In this document: in pieces, positions 1 through 6,956 of the stretch | How the letters are laid out: each line of letters starts with the position of its first letter | Numbering within the stretch: the stretch's first letter is position 1 | Source of the DNA: Bacteroidota bacterium | Lineage (GTDB): Bacteria; Bacteroidota; Bacteroidia; 2-12-FULL-35-15 | Assembly (NCBI GenBank): GCA_003151815.1 | Contig: PLYN01000045.1 | Span: 190,511-254,510 of the forward strand | Direction: 5' to 3' | DNA: 64,000 nt | Notes under the pieces: generated by a model | Database searches by the model: none | Told to the model about the DNA's origin: nothing | Seen by the model: the letters and a program-made list of their open reading frames with translations, nothing else | Translations under genes and position numbers: made by a program

Positions 1-621
1 TTGCTTTTTTGCATCATCCCAGGTTTCGCCGGTTAACATTGTTGGCATTATTTTTTTATCTGCCATTTCATTAAGTTGTAATGCTTCTATCATTAATCTG
101 TCAGACATTGATTCATTTGGATACTTCTCCTTGTATAAATCAATCATCCTTTCCAAAGTAAATTCCTTCATTAAATTTGCTATGTCTATATAATCCTTCT
201 TTTCATAACGCGCATATTCAGCACTACATAAAAATGTATTAAATTTCATCGGTATTATATCCTCTTTATTTGCCATTCTAATGGTGGAATCAATAAATGG
301 CGGACGAATAAATTTAATATTCCAATCTAAAATATCAGTCTTAACATCATTTAAAAACACTGCAACTCCCTTTCCTAGTGGACTATTTATATTTCTCGCT
401 TTCTCGAATTGCTTTCCAAACTTTTCAGAAAGCTCCTGTAGTATCTCTTCATAATTGTTTTTTTGGTCAGAAAATAAATCTATATCCACTGAAATCCTAT
501 GACCTATTTGAAGGGATAGAGCTGTCCCCCCAACTAAACGATGTGTTTTGATGGTTTTCATTTCCATCAGCACAGCAAGGTTTTCTAATAATAGAGTACA
601 AACGGTTTCTTTTCTGAGCAT
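1..621 (-). CDS. Nucleotidyltransferase of the AbiEii/type IV TA toxin family, C-terminus cut by window edge
   Basis: Read directly from the minus strand; the frame is open to the window edge. The protein starts MLRKETVCTLLLENLAVLME and continues with the AbiEii signature G-G-T-A-L near residues 34-38 followed by G-H-R-x-S-x-D-x-D-L-F, the nucleotidyltransferase core with two metal-binding aspartates. AbiEii enzymes act as toxins by nucleotidylating tRNA or other targets. I chose the ATG at 621 because it sits just before the conserved hydrophobic helix and overlaps the upstream small gene by 37 bases, which suggests translational coupling. Family assignment is firm; the C-terminal part is outside the window. 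Confidence 0.85.
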   Translation of the reverse strand, partial: MLRKETVCTLLLENLAVLMEMKTIKTHRLVGGTALSLQIGHRISVDIDLFSDQKNNYEEILQELSEKFGKQFEKARNINSPLGKGVAVFLNDVKTDILDWNIKFIRPPFIDSTIRMANKEDIIPMKFNTFLCSAEYARYEKKDYIDIANLMKEFTLERMIDLYKEKYPNESMSDRLMIEALQLNEMADKKIMPTMLTGETWDDAKKQ

Positions 622-875
622 TTAAAATCAGTATAGTTTAGTTTAAAAATTGCCCGAGCCAGCAATATAGTGTGATTTGGTAAATTGTCAGTAGTTGTTT
701 GTAATATCCGCTTAACAAAATCAAATCCATAATAATTAATTATCATTAAAACCTCAGCTAATGTACCTCTATCAAACACCCTCGTTATTACCCATTCATA
801 AGAATTTTTTAAATCATTTTCAGAAATATCAACATCCCAAAAAGTTCTTTTAGATATATCAGGTATGGTGTTCAT
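585..875 (-). CDS. DUF6922-like small protein, putative partner/antitoxin of the AbiEii gene
   Basis: A 96-residue protein with the pattern K-R-T-F-W-D-V near residues 9-15 and R-G-T near 36-38. From memory this matches the small DUF6922 proteins found immediately upstream of AbiEii nucleotidyltransferases in Bacteroidota. Its 3' end overlaps the AbiEii start, so the pair is one transcript. By position it is the expected antitoxin, but no DNA-binding motif is evident and its biochemical role is unknown. Ends in TAG, showing that TAG is a normal stop here. Confidence 0.7.
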   Translation of the reverse strand: MNTIPDISKRTFWDVDISENDLKNSYEWVITRVFDRGTLAEVLMIINYYGFDFVKRILQTTTDNLPNHTILLARAIFKLNYTDFKCSEKKPFVLYY

Positions 876-999
876 AATTATATACAGGTAAGGTTTCGTT
901 TTTTTATGTAGTTAATAGCGAATGGTTAATTTTAATAGCTTTATTGCCATATTGACGGTTTTTTTCTATTCGTATTGGAGTTTTCCTCTTAAATAAAAA

Positions 1000-1344
1000 T
1001 CATTTCATTTCTTTTAGCAATTCCTCAATTTGTTCTTTCAAGATTGGCAAATCTGCTTTAACTGTTTGATAAATTGTTACAGAAGAAACTCCAAAATATT
1101 CGTGAATTAATTTGTTTCGCATATCTTTCATTAAACCCCATTCTATATTGGATGATTGATTTTTCAACGGAGTACTTATTTTTGATGCCGCCTCGCCAAT
1201 AATTTCAAACCTCCTGATAACAGCATCGTGAACTAAAAGATTCGATGAAAACTCAAACTCTGTCAGATTACCAATAAAATCGCCTATAATACTGATAGAT
1301 TCTAATATGTCATTTAAATAAACTCTATCATCTCGCTGTTTCAT
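1000..1344 (-). CDS. hepT: HEPN-domain toxin HepT (DUF86 family)
   Basis: A 114-residue all-alpha HEPN protein. The catalytic RNase motif R-x4-H is visible as RNKLIHEYFG near residues 76-85, and EIIGEAA near 48-54 is typical of HepT. In MntA-HepT modules the HEPN protein is the toxin and is neutralised by AMP addition catalysed by MntA. Its start overlaps the mntA stop by four bases (ATGA), so it is translationally coupled to the antitoxin. It looks intact and is the better preserved of the two HepT genes in the window. Confidence 0.88.
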   Translation of the reverse strand: MKQRDDRVYLNDILESISIIGDFIGNLTEFEFSSNLLVHDAVIRRFEIIGEAASKISTPLKNQSSNIEWGLMKDMRNKLIHEYFGVSSVTIYQTVKADLPILKEQIEELLKEMK

Positions 1345-1622
1345 AAAATAGGTATTGCTTCATTCAATATATTTTGTTTGATAGATTGTTTGATTGCTGA
1401 ATATTCCACAATATCTATTTTCCGTTTAGTGATTTGCCCTAATTCTTTCTCCATTTTTAAAATTACAAACATAGAAACAGGCTTACTTGTTTCAATTAAA
1501 ATATCAATATCGCTGTTTTTGTTTTCTTCCCCTCTTGCAAAAGAGCCAAAAATAGCAGCTTTAGAAATGGGATACTTCTTTAAAATATCCTTTATCTGAT
1601 TTGTTAAATTATCTAATAACAT
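1341..1622 (-). CDS. mntA: MntA-type minimal nucleotidyltransferase antitoxin
   Basis: Minimal nucleotidyltransferase with the full motif G-S-F-A-R-G-E followed about ten residues later by D-I-D-I-L. It is the antitoxin that adenylylates the adjacent HepT toxin. The reading frame is open further upstream to 1679, but the first ATG that fits the family N-terminus (MLLDNLTNQIK) is at 1622. It lies first in the operon, with hepT following through an ATGA overlap. A truncated second copy of this gene lies at 13278-13481. Confidence 0.85.
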   Translation of the reverse strand: MLLDNLTNQIKDILKKYPISKAAIFGSFARGEENKNSDIDILIETSKPVSMFVILKMEKELGQITKRKIDIVEYSAIKQSIKQNILNEAIPIL

Positions 1623-1795
1623 TAGGGGTGTTTTTACTATTAAATTCAAACTATAAAACTTTAAACAAAAATAAACCAAAAAAGCATGCCTCCTTCCATT
1701 TTTATAAACAAATTTTATTGATTCATCATTGTTTCTATGCGGCTTGTAAGTATTAACGAAATTGAAATGGATCAGGTTGCGTTTGTTAATAAAAA
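1431..1795. repeat. Segmental duplication, copy 1 (partner at about 13298-13655)
   Basis: The 5' part of mntA and about 170 bases upstream of it recur near 13298-13655 in the same orientation with scattered substitutions. The similarity covers the sequence around TTGTAAGTATTAACGAAATT. It stops inside mntA at the codons for GQIT. Conservation extends beyond mntA on its upstream side, so the copied unit was not a tidy gene. Confidence 0.75.
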
Positions 1796-1824
1796 TTGGA
1801 AGGGGACGAATGTGTGGGAGTATT

Positions 1825-1859
1825 TTTGTTATTAATTAATAATGAAATGTATATATTTG
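1825..1859 (+). promoter_or_regulatory. Bacteroidota-type promoter for the PIN toxin operon
   Basis: TTTG at 1825-1828 and TATATTTG at 1852-1859, fitting the Bacteroidota -33 (TTTG) and -7 (TAnnTTTG) elements with a 23-base spacer, slightly longer than usual. Transcription would start close to 1865, essentially at the ATG at 1866. This argues for a leaderless message and against the upstream ATG at 1842, which lies inside the promoter. Confidence 0.65.
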
Positions 1860-1865
1860 CAAACT

Positions 1866-2315
1866 ATGCGCATATATTTAGACACATCAGTTATTGGCGG
1901 CGTTTTTGCGAAAGTGTTCTCGGTCGACACAAAACCGATGTTTGACCGAGTAATCAATAAGGAAGCTACTATTCTCGTTTCAACTCTTCTTGAAGCAGAA
2001 TTATTACGAGCCCCTATTCATGTTAAGAATTATTTGCAATCGTTACCAAAGTCTCAAATTGAAAGACTTGAGTTGACAAGTGAAGCACTTAAATTGGCGG
2101 ACACATATATTTCCGAAAAGGTGGTTGGAAAGACTAGTCTAATCGATTGTCAACATATTGCGATAGCAACAATTTGTCGGGCAGACGTTCTTGCAAGTTG
2201 GAATTTTAAACATATTGTAAATCTGGAACGAATTCGCGGATATAATTCCATTAATCTTCGACATGGTTATCCACTACTTGAAATAAGAACACCAAAAGAA
2301 ATATTTGCAACATGA
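1866..2315 (+). CDS. PIN-domain toxin (VapC-like)
   Basis: About 149 residues, starting MRIYLDTSVIGG. The acidic pattern of a PIN ribonuclease is visible: D in LDTS near the N-terminus, E in LLEAELLRA, D in LIDCQHIA and the late ASWNFKHIVN signature. PIN toxins cleave tRNA or rRNA. Start chosen at 1866 because the promoter overlaps the earlier in-frame ATG. The downstream antitoxin gene overlaps its stop (ATGA), so the order is toxin first, which is less common for VapBC. Confidence 0.85.
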   Translation: MRIYLDTSVIGGVFAKVFSVDTKPMFDRVINKEATILVSTLLEAELLRAPIHVKNYLQSLPKSQIERLELTSEALKLADTYISEKVVGKTSLIDCQHIAIATICRADVLASWNFKHIVNLERIRGYNSINLRHGYPLLEIRTPKEIFAT

Positions 2316-2467
2316 AAACACAAACAAAGAAAAAAAAAACTGAAGTCACAGACTTCGATCCTGTAAAAATGATGCGAGACATCCGCGCTAAACTTACAAA
2401 GGAAATTTTAGGAATGACCTATGAACAAGAAAAAGAATATCTAAAAAAATTACTTGCGAAAGGTTAA
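2312..2467 (+). CDS. Small antitoxin partner of the PIN toxin
   Basis: A 51-residue basic/acidic protein reading MKTQTKKKKTEVTDFDPVK and containing MMRDIRAKLTKEI then a lysine-rich helix. This charged helical layout is typical of the C-terminal toxin-neutralising part of PIN antitoxins in Bacteroidota. It overlaps the PIN stop by four bases and is therefore co-translated. No separate DNA-binding domain is visible, so autoregulation may depend on the complex or be absent. Function is inferred from context and sequence style. Confidence 0.65.
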   Translation: MKTQTKKKKTEVTDFDPVKMMRDIRAKLTKEILGMTYEQEKEYLKKLLAKG

Positions 2468-2498
2468 CATCAAAAAATTAAGAGGAAGTAGGCTGGGT

Positions 2499-2669
2499 TT
2501 AGATAAACAACTCTGTCCTCGTAGATAATATACGTGTAGATTCTATAATCCGGGTTCTTACTATTTTTGCATTTTTTTCAGAGTCTTTTTTGATGTATTT
2601 GTAAGCTTCTTTCAATTGCCATTTAGCCATATCTGACCAAACAATCTGATACATTTTCTTTTTTACCAT
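2499..2669 (-). pseudogene. ParE/RelE-type toxin remnant
   Basis: Starts like a ParE toxin (MVKKKMYQIVWSDMAKWQLK, then a Y-I-K-K-D-S helix region) but reads out of frame after about 45 codons. In another frame the same stretch gives NPDYRIYTYIIYEDRVVYLN, which resembles the beta-strand region of ParE. A deletion has therefore joined the N-terminal and C-terminal parts out of frame, and the end of the gene is missing. Its start overlaps the end of the antitoxin remnant upstream. Almost certainly non-functional. Confidence 0.7.
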
Positions 2670-2893
2670 CCTTTCACTTCTTTTTCCAAGTCTTCTTGAG
2701 TTGTAAAAGCGCCACGAGATATTTGTTTTTCTGATTCTGCAATTTCTTTATTATATTGCTTTACAGTTATGCGCTGGCTGGAAGTATCTATATGTAAAAT
2801 GCTTTTTGCCATTTCCAACAACAACTCTTGTTGTTTTGTTGTTAATAAAGGTAAATAGGTTTTTAGCTACTTTTTTATTGCTGTATTTTTCAT
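2663..2893 (-). pseudogene. Antitoxin gene interrupted by one in-frame TAG
   Basis: From ATG at 2893 the frame reads MKNTAIKK, then a TAG codon at 2867-2869. It then continues without shift as LKTYLPLLTTKQQELLLEMA and, further on, SILHIDTSSQRITVKQYN, ending in EDLEKEVKGW. This is a typical Bacteroidota ParD-like antitoxin of about 76 residues. Reinitiation at the internal ATG before AKSILHID could still make a shorter C-terminal peptide. The adjacent toxin is also broken, so the module is probably dead. Confidence 0.72.
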
Positions 2894-2964
2894 TGTATTT
2901 TCAGACTTACAGATTATATATTAAGCGATTGAGAGTTAACTGATGCCTAGCGGGTAAGGTTTGA

Positions 2965-3222
2965 TTAATAATGACCTTTCAAAGAATAAACATAAAGAGT
3001 TTGATTTTCAATTGAATAGATCAGTCTGTTTTCTCTATCAATTCTTCTCGACCATTTTCCAGAAAGTTGATATTTAAGAGGCTCAGGCTTACCAATGCCA
3101 TCGAAAGGGTTTTCAACAATAGAATTTAGCAATTCTTTAATGCGTTTCAAAACTTTGGAGTTTCCAGTTTTTTGCCAATATTCCAAATCCTTTTTAGCAT
3201 GTTTGGTTAACTCTATTTCCAT
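2965..3222 (-). CDS. yoeB: Txe/YoeB-family toxin
   Basis: 85 residues with the YoeB layout: an N-terminal helix (HAKKDLEYWQKTG), then KRIKELLNSI, the P-F-D-G-I-G-K-P-E-P-L-K segment, W-S-R-R-I-D-R-E-N-R-L-I-Y-S, and the C-terminal SLKGHY ending in the catalytic His-Tyr. YoeB is a ribosome-dependent mRNA interferase. The length matches the family. The start overlaps the upstream antitoxin by ten bases, so the pair is one operon. Appears intact. Confidence 0.92.
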   Translation of the reverse strand: MEIELTKHAKKDLEYWQKTGNSKVLKRIKELLNSIVENPFDGIGKPEPLKYQLSGKWSRRIDRENRLIYSIENQTLYVYSLKGHY

Positions 3223-3422
3223 ATATCGTTAACCTTTATTTTGGTAGTTTTACCGGCTTTTATATCTTCATCCCCTTGTAAAATTTTGGCAACAAATTCA
3301 GGATTGTAATTATCTTCCTTTGTTATTTCAAATTTTATTTTCAATGCCTTCATAAAAGCCTTTAAAGCTTCGAATTTATCATCACTACCAGGATGAGCAA
3401 TTATTATGTCAGATGTTTTCAT
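3213..3422 (-). CDS. Antitoxin for the YoeB toxin (DUF2683-like)
   Basis: About 69 residues from MKTSDIIIAHPG, containing FEALKAFMKALKIKFEITKE and ending KIKVNDIWK. This is the small antitoxin that precedes YoeB in many Bacteroidota and is often labelled DUF2683. A GTG at 3443 is in frame, but the promoter at 3448-3480 would start transcription almost on it, so the ATG at 3422 is preferred. Overlap with yoeB is ten bases. Partner assignment is from context and remembered family similarity. Confidence 0.75.
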   Translation of the reverse strand: MKTSDIIIAHPGSDDKFEALKAFMKALKIKFEITKEDNYNPEFVAKILQGDEDIKAGKTTKIKVNDIWK

Positions 3423-3447
3423 TTGTAGATAATTTTTTTTCACGATA

Positions 3448-3480
3448 CAAAGGTAATGTCATTACACGACAAATAGCAAA
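3448..3480 (-). promoter_or_regulatory. Promoter of the antitoxin-yoeB operon
   Basis: On the minus strand, TTTG (3477-3480), a 21-base spacer, and TACCTTTG (3448-3455). This is an excellent match to the Bacteroidota -33/-7 consensus and spacing. The predicted message would start around 3443, giving a leader of about 20 bases. Confidence 0.75.
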
Positions 3481-3504
3481 TAAATTAAAGGAATTCGGCT
3501 AAAG

Positions 3505-3633
3505 GATGGTATAATATAGTATCGGCTTTCCATCATTTTATTTAGAAAGTATCAATTTCGCTGCTTTCGCTATTTCTTCACGACTTTTTCCTTTAACTTT
3601 GCCAGATTCGAAATCCTTCGCTCTGCGATGCAT
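3505..3633 (-). pseudogene. Remnant of a second antitoxin/ParE pair
   Basis: The minus strand encodes MHRRAKDFESGKVKGKSREE and then IAKAAKLILSK with a stop at 3538-3540, followed by a toxin start MMESRY that dies after about ten codons. Both pieces closely match the C-terminus and the junction of the intact pair at 6957-7503, including the bases between the genes. It is a copy truncated at both ends. Its upstream break at about 3641 coincides with the first bases of the repeat also found at 4328 and 14319. Confidence 0.75.
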
Positions 3634-3676
3634 TTCCTTTTTGCCTTTGTGGTGTTATTAGGAGCATGAAGATGGC

Positions 3677-4023
3677 TTAATCGATTAAATTAAATATATC
3701 TGAAATTTTTTCTTTTAGATCAGGTAGGTCGCTATTTATAATTTCCCATACCAAACTTGAATCTATCCCAAAATATTCATGAACAAATACGTTTCTCATT
3801 CCAATAATTTGAAACCATGCAACACTGGAAATTTTCGATTTAGTATCGTCAGATATATGATTACTCGCTTCTCCTATAATCTCCATTTGTTTAATACATG
3901 CAAATTTCATCATTGAATTTGCTATAAAACCAGACAAATCAGTTCCTATAACATAGCCTTCTATTTCATTGATTGCATCCAGATATGCTGTAACCTAACC
4001 TTATCGCCTAATTTACCTCGCAT
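3677..4023 (-). pseudogene. HepT HEPN toxin with a one-base frameshift
   Basis: The C-terminal three quarters are intact (IEIIGEAS-like segment, and the catalytic R-x4-H as RNVFVHEYFG). The N-terminus is in another frame: ATG at 4023 gives MRGKLGDKVRLQHI, and the continuation LDAINEIEGYVIGTDLSGF is in the next frame. One base appears missing near 3979-3985. The start overlaps the end of mntA by 11 bases, as expected for this module. Either natural decay or a sequence error; the site is not a homopolymer, which favours decay. Confidence 0.72.
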
Positions 4024-4306
4024 ATATCAATTGTTTTTCATTATCTACCAAATGTTTTATGTATTTTGATAAACCATTAGATGAAACAATATCCACTTTT
4101 TTATTTAATAATTTTTCCAAATCAAATTTCATTTGAATAAACTGTAAACCTATCTTTTGAGAATAATCTAAATCAACAAGAATATCAATATCACTTTCGC
4201 TATCAGCTTCACCACGTACATAGGATCCAAACAAATAGGCTTTCAAAACAGGTCGTGTTTGGAAATATTTTCTTATTGTCTCTATTTTATTGCTATCCAT
4301 TTTCAT
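4013..4306 (-). CDS. mntA: MntA-type nucleotidyltransferase antitoxin (second copy)
   Basis: About 97 residues with G-S-Y-V-R-G-E, then S-D-I-D-I-L-V-D-L-D, the intact nucleotidyltransferase motif, and VDIVSS downstream. It is only distantly similar to the MntA at 1341-1622, so this is a different module rather than a local duplicate. It precedes a frameshifted hepT and appears intact itself, so it may now be an orphan antitoxin. ATG codons at 4306 and 4300 are both possible. The first lies five bases after a TACATTTG box, so the message may be almost leaderless. Confidence 0.82.
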   Translation of the reverse strand: MKMDSNKIETIRKYFQTRPVLKAYLFGSYVRGEADSESDIDILVDLDYSQKIGLQFIQMKFDLEKLLNKKVDIVSSNGLSKYIKHLVDNEKQLIYAR

Positions 4307-4310
4307 AAAA

Positions 4311-4318
4311 CAAATGTA
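4311..4318 (-). promoter_or_regulatory. Promoter -7 box for mntA-hepT
   Basis: TACATTTG on the minus strand, matching TAnnTTTG, five bases before the ATG at 4306. No TTTG is present at the normal distance upstream, so the -33 element is weak or different. Confidence 0.45.
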
Positions 4319-4327
4319 CACTATTTT

Positions 4328-4443
4328 TTTGCCTTCATTGGTGTTATTTCAGCAACAAAACTCTGAAACAAAATCGTTATTGGTTAAGAACACTCATCTG
4401 CGAAATATATTGCAGGTTAAATAATACCTGCAAAGGTGGAAAT
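4328..4443. repeat. Island repeat R, copy R1
   Basis: About 115 bases beginning TTTGCCTTCATTGGTGTTAT and ending in a hairpin with arms TGCAGGT (4411-4417) and ACCTGCA (4426-4432). A close copy in the same orientation lies at 14319-14434. The first 18 bases recur at about 3641 and the hairpin part recurs near 9129-9175. No coding capacity is evident. Confidence 0.75.
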
Positions 4444-4630
4444 AGTTGAAAAATAGTGACCAAATTAATAAGGAGTTATTTGAATCTGACAATGATTGCA
4501 CTAAAAATTTCTTACATTTATGACATAATTAAAATGAAACAATATGAAAGCAATCGACATAAATACCACGCTGATTAAAGGTTAATGCGACTGAAAACAT
4601 ATATTTTACTCATAAATAAAAATCTGAAAT
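4444..4630 (+). other. Intergenic stretch with a possible antitoxin stub
   Basis: Holds a 13-codon frame at 4544-4585 reading MKAIDINTTLIKG before a stop. It resembles the start of small Bacteroidota antitoxins and follows the box-like sequence TACATTTA. It may be a relic of another TA gene. Nothing else recognisable. Confidence 0.3.
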
Positions 4631-4828
4631 ATGACTTTACATCCTCAATAGATTACTGATACTACAGGAAAAAAACACGCTGTGGTATTACCTATCAAGG
4701 AATATAATCTTTTACTAGATGAATTGGAAGAACTTGAAGACATTAAACTTTACGATTCAGTAAAAGAGAAGAATGAACCTTATCTGCCTTTTGAACAATA
4801 TGTAAAAAAAAGCAAGGCTAGAAAATAA
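4631..4828 (+). pseudogene. RelB/Phd-like antitoxin with an in-frame TAG at codon 7
   Basis: The frame reads MTLHPQ, TAG at 4649-4651, then ITDTTGKKHAVVLPIKEYNL, and further LDELEELEDIKLYD, ending at a TAA that overlaps the toxin ATG (TAATG). Intact relatives have an aromatic residue (MTLHPQ-F/Y-ITD) at the TAG position, so this is a single nonsense mutation in an otherwise perfect antitoxin. Without readthrough or reinitiation no antitoxin is made. This is the second antitoxin here with a lone TAG (see 2663-2893). Confidence 0.75.
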
Positions 4829-5088
4829 TGACAAAGCATTATACTATTTTCCTGACTAAAACGGCTCAAAAACAATTAGATAAACTTTCCAATAACATTG
4901 CTAATCCTATTATAGATGCAATTGCCGTACTTACAAAAAATCCAAGACCGAACGGTTGTAAAAAATTAAAAGGTCGCGATGGTTATAGGATACAGCAAGG
5001 AAACTACTACGAAATTGAAATGAATTTGGTTTTATTTTTTAATAAAAAACAAGCCCCGCCGAAGCAGGGCTTGAATTTACAGCATTAA
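4828..5088 (+). CDS. RelE-family toxin with an aberrant C-terminus
   Basis: 86 residues: IFLTKTAQKQLDKL, then NPRPNGCKKLKGRDGYRI and QQGNYYEIE, which is the RelE core. Normal relatives continue with R-I-I-Y-E-I and a V-x-x-I-x-x-R/H-x-x-V-Y end. Here a few codons are missing after GNY, and the tail NKKQAPPKQGLNLQH is simply the translated terminator of the convergent gene. The last beta strand and catalytic residues are therefore probably lost, which would explain survival beside a broken antitoxin. Confidence 0.7.
   Translation: MTKHYTIFLTKTAQKQLDKLSNNIANPIIDAIAVLTKNPRPNGCKKLKGRDGYRIQQGNYYEIEMNLVLFFNKKQAPPKQGLNLQH
5043..5073 (-). terminator. Rho-independent terminator of the FN3-domain gene
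   Basis: On the minus strand CAAGCCC, a short loop, GGGCTTG, then a run of six T. A classic intrinsic terminator 24 bases after the stop of the gene at 5097-5723. Confidence 0.8.
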
Positions 5089-5096
5089 CAGGCTAT

Positions 5097-5723
5097 TTAT
5101 AGCACAATGATATTTAACACATTGCTCCAGGGTTGCTGCCCATCTTTACTAATACTGGCAACACGAAAATAATACCGCTTGCCACTTATTAATCCATTCT
5201 TTAGCAGTTTTGCCTGTGTTGCCATACCAATTGTTTGCCAATTAGTATCCAGACTGATATCAGTACTCATTTGCCAGTTAAATACCGAACGATTTTCGAA
5301 TTGTGTAACCAATTTAACCTCCCCCGGGTTTTTGGTGTTGATAACAGCAAATTCATGCGCCGTATGCACTCCTGCACTTTTAATATCCATACCTGCGCTA
5401 AACACTATTGGTTCAGCATTGGCTAGATTATTATTTGCTACCATTTGTATATAAGCTGCCAATATAGAAACGTCTCTGTCGAGTATTTCTTCTTTGGCAT
5501 GCATAACGGCTGTTTCATCTTTTCCACCACCCTGCGCTGCTATACTTGCTGTTTCCAGCGCATTAACATCGGTAGTAATAACCGATAATGCAGGGTTAGG
5601 AAGTGGATTAGGTGCAATAAAAAACGCGTTACCGGTCATTGAGGTTACAATGAACCTTGCTTTTGCAATTTTTTGAGGTATTGTTAAACGCGATAGCTTC
5701 AATACCACTACTACTTTTTTCAT
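5097..5723 (-). CDS. Fibronectin type III-like domain protein of Bacteroidota
   Basis: 208 residues. The N-terminal half is helical (IPQKIAKARFIVTSMTGNAF, with TASIAAQGGGKDETAVMHAK), and the C-terminal part is an FN3-like fold recognisable by SGKRYYFRVASISKDGQQPW. This family occurs in several copies in many Bacteroidota genomes. No signal peptide is evident and its role is unknown. It is monocistronic with its own terminator. Two perfect palindromes lie in the upstream region (5758-5825). Family similarity is from memory. Confidence 0.65.
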   Translation of the reverse strand: MKKVVVVLKLSRLTIPQKIAKARFIVTSMTGNAFFIAPNPLPNPALSVITTDVNALETASIAAQGGGKDETAVMHAKEEILDRDVSILAAYIQMVANNNLANAEPIVFSAGMDIKSAGVHTAHEFAVINTKNPGEVKLVTQFENRSVFNWQMSTDISLDTNWQTIGMATQAKLLKNGLISGKRYYFRVASISKDGQQPWSNVLNIIVL

Positions 5724-5757
5724 AATTTATTGTTGTTGCGTTCTGCTTGTTCTTAAA

Positions 5758-5825
5758 AAACAAACATGTTTGTTTATCAGAAAAAACAGAACCGGTTAGG
5801 ACCCAAACAACCTGTCTGCAGACAG
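5758..5825. promoter_or_regulatory. Two perfect palindromes upstream of the FN3 gene
   Basis: AAACAAACATGTTTGTTT (5758-5775, perfect 18-base palindrome) and CTGTCTGCAGACAG (5812-5825, perfect 14-base palindrome), 35 and 89 bases upstream of the start of the 5097-5723 gene. They could be operators or part of the leader; function unknown. Confidence 0.4.
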
Positions 5826-5913
5826 CTATTACTTGAATCTAGTAGTGGTATATCATTTTCAGTTTGAGTTTTTAATTTTATTAATTGCTTTGTAAATATA
5901 AATCTGAACCTTG

Positions 5914-6280
5914 TTATTGTTTCCCTTTAAAAGTAGATTCGGGTAGCTTGTTTACGAACTTCTTTCGGTTTCCTATTAACATCAGTGGCTTGTTCTTAAA
6001 TTCCCCCTCATAGTTTGTGAACTCGTTTCGGTTCTTGATTAAGGTCGGTAACTTATTCTTAAATTCCCTCTCTTTGTTTATGATCTCGCTTCAATTTTCG
6101 TTTAACATCGGTAGCTTATTCTATAACTTACTCGATTTGTTGATGAATTTATTTTGGTTTTTTAATTATTTCAGTAAGTTATTATTGCGCTCTTTTTCTT
6201 TGTTGATGAACTCCCTTCGGTTTTTTATTAACATTGGTAGCTTATGTGTGAACTCCCTCGGTTTGTTTGCAAACATCAGT
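5914..6280 (-). pseudogene. Decayed gene of 22-residue charged repeats
   Basis: The minus strand reads in a single frame through about five 66-base units of the type EFTHKLPMLIKNRREFINKE, interrupted by three in-frame stops (TAA, TAG, TGA) but no frameshift. It ends KLPESTFKGKQ and TAA at 5914. The plus strand is open over 6017-6412 but gives only a Leu/Phe/Asn-rich antisense mirror, so I prefer the minus-strand reading. The unit length is exactly 22 codons. Function of the ancestral repeat protein is unknown. Confidence 0.5.
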
Positions 6281-6472
6281 TGTTATGTTATTTATAGCAA
6301 TAACGACAGTAAAAACTGCTATATTGTAGGATTTAGGAAAATAAACGTGTTAAAAATTGTTAAGGTTGGATCATCTGGAATGGCTGAACATTTCTATAGG
6401 ATAGTTAAATAATGAAATAAGCGAGGATAAAAATTGTAAAATTAGAGTTCCTTATCAGCCAAGCTAAACGTT

Positions 6473-6852
6473 AATAACTTTTTAAAGTAGTTGGAGTAGC
6501 AGGGATAGCCTGTAATGTTTGTATGCCCCCTGCAGTTGTGCTACCTGATTCTGTACCTGCATAGGTAAGATCGCCAGTAACCGTTGCATTACAAGCGATC
6601 ATATTACCGTTTGTTGGTGCAGCAGCAACATCTATTGTTATCCACCTGAACGGTTATATAAAACATCTGATTGGCAGTACTAGAACCCTGATAAAAATAT
6701 TAAATACCTGATATATTACATCATACACCTGAACAGTTATGTTAGAGACTTGATATGTTGCATCAGTTGCCAAACCTGCTGTATCAGAGACCTAAACGGT
6801 AATATCAGAGGCTTGATACATTGCATCAGACAATAGGCCAATTCAGTAAACT
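6473..6852 (-). repeat. Repeat A: copy of the 3' end of the glycine-rich gene plus a degenerate tail
   Basis: 6473-6644 matches the last ~170 bases of the gene at 9188 (encoding a WITIDVAAAPTNGN-like segment and a C-terminus ending near QAIPA). From 6645 the sequence switches abruptly to a degenerate ~40-base repeat built on CCTGAACGGTTATAT and GACTTGATACATTGCATCAG. The same junction and tail occur in repeat B at 7697-8009. Confidence 0.75.
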
Positions 6853-6956
6853 ATGAATTTACTTTTCTATAATAAACGATAGTTTTTAGAGTTGATCAAA
6901 AGGAAAGACAAATATTATTTGCGTGACTATAAAACTTTCGACGCGTTTTTTGTAGA

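Noticed and set aside
1842-1865. Upstream ATG at 1842 as the start of the PIN toxin
   Set aside because: It lies within the promoter, upstream of the predicted transcription start; the ATG at 1866 also gives the family-typical N-terminus.
2867-4651. TAG recoded as an amino acid (two antitoxins with in-frame TAG)
   Set aside because: Essential genes here such as engB and murF terminate with TAG at the correct length, so TAG works as stop.
6017-6412. Plus-strand 131-residue hydrophobic repeat protein
   Set aside because: It is the exact antisense of a charged 22-residue repeat on the minus strand, lacks a plausible promoter and has odd composition; kept as an alternative only.
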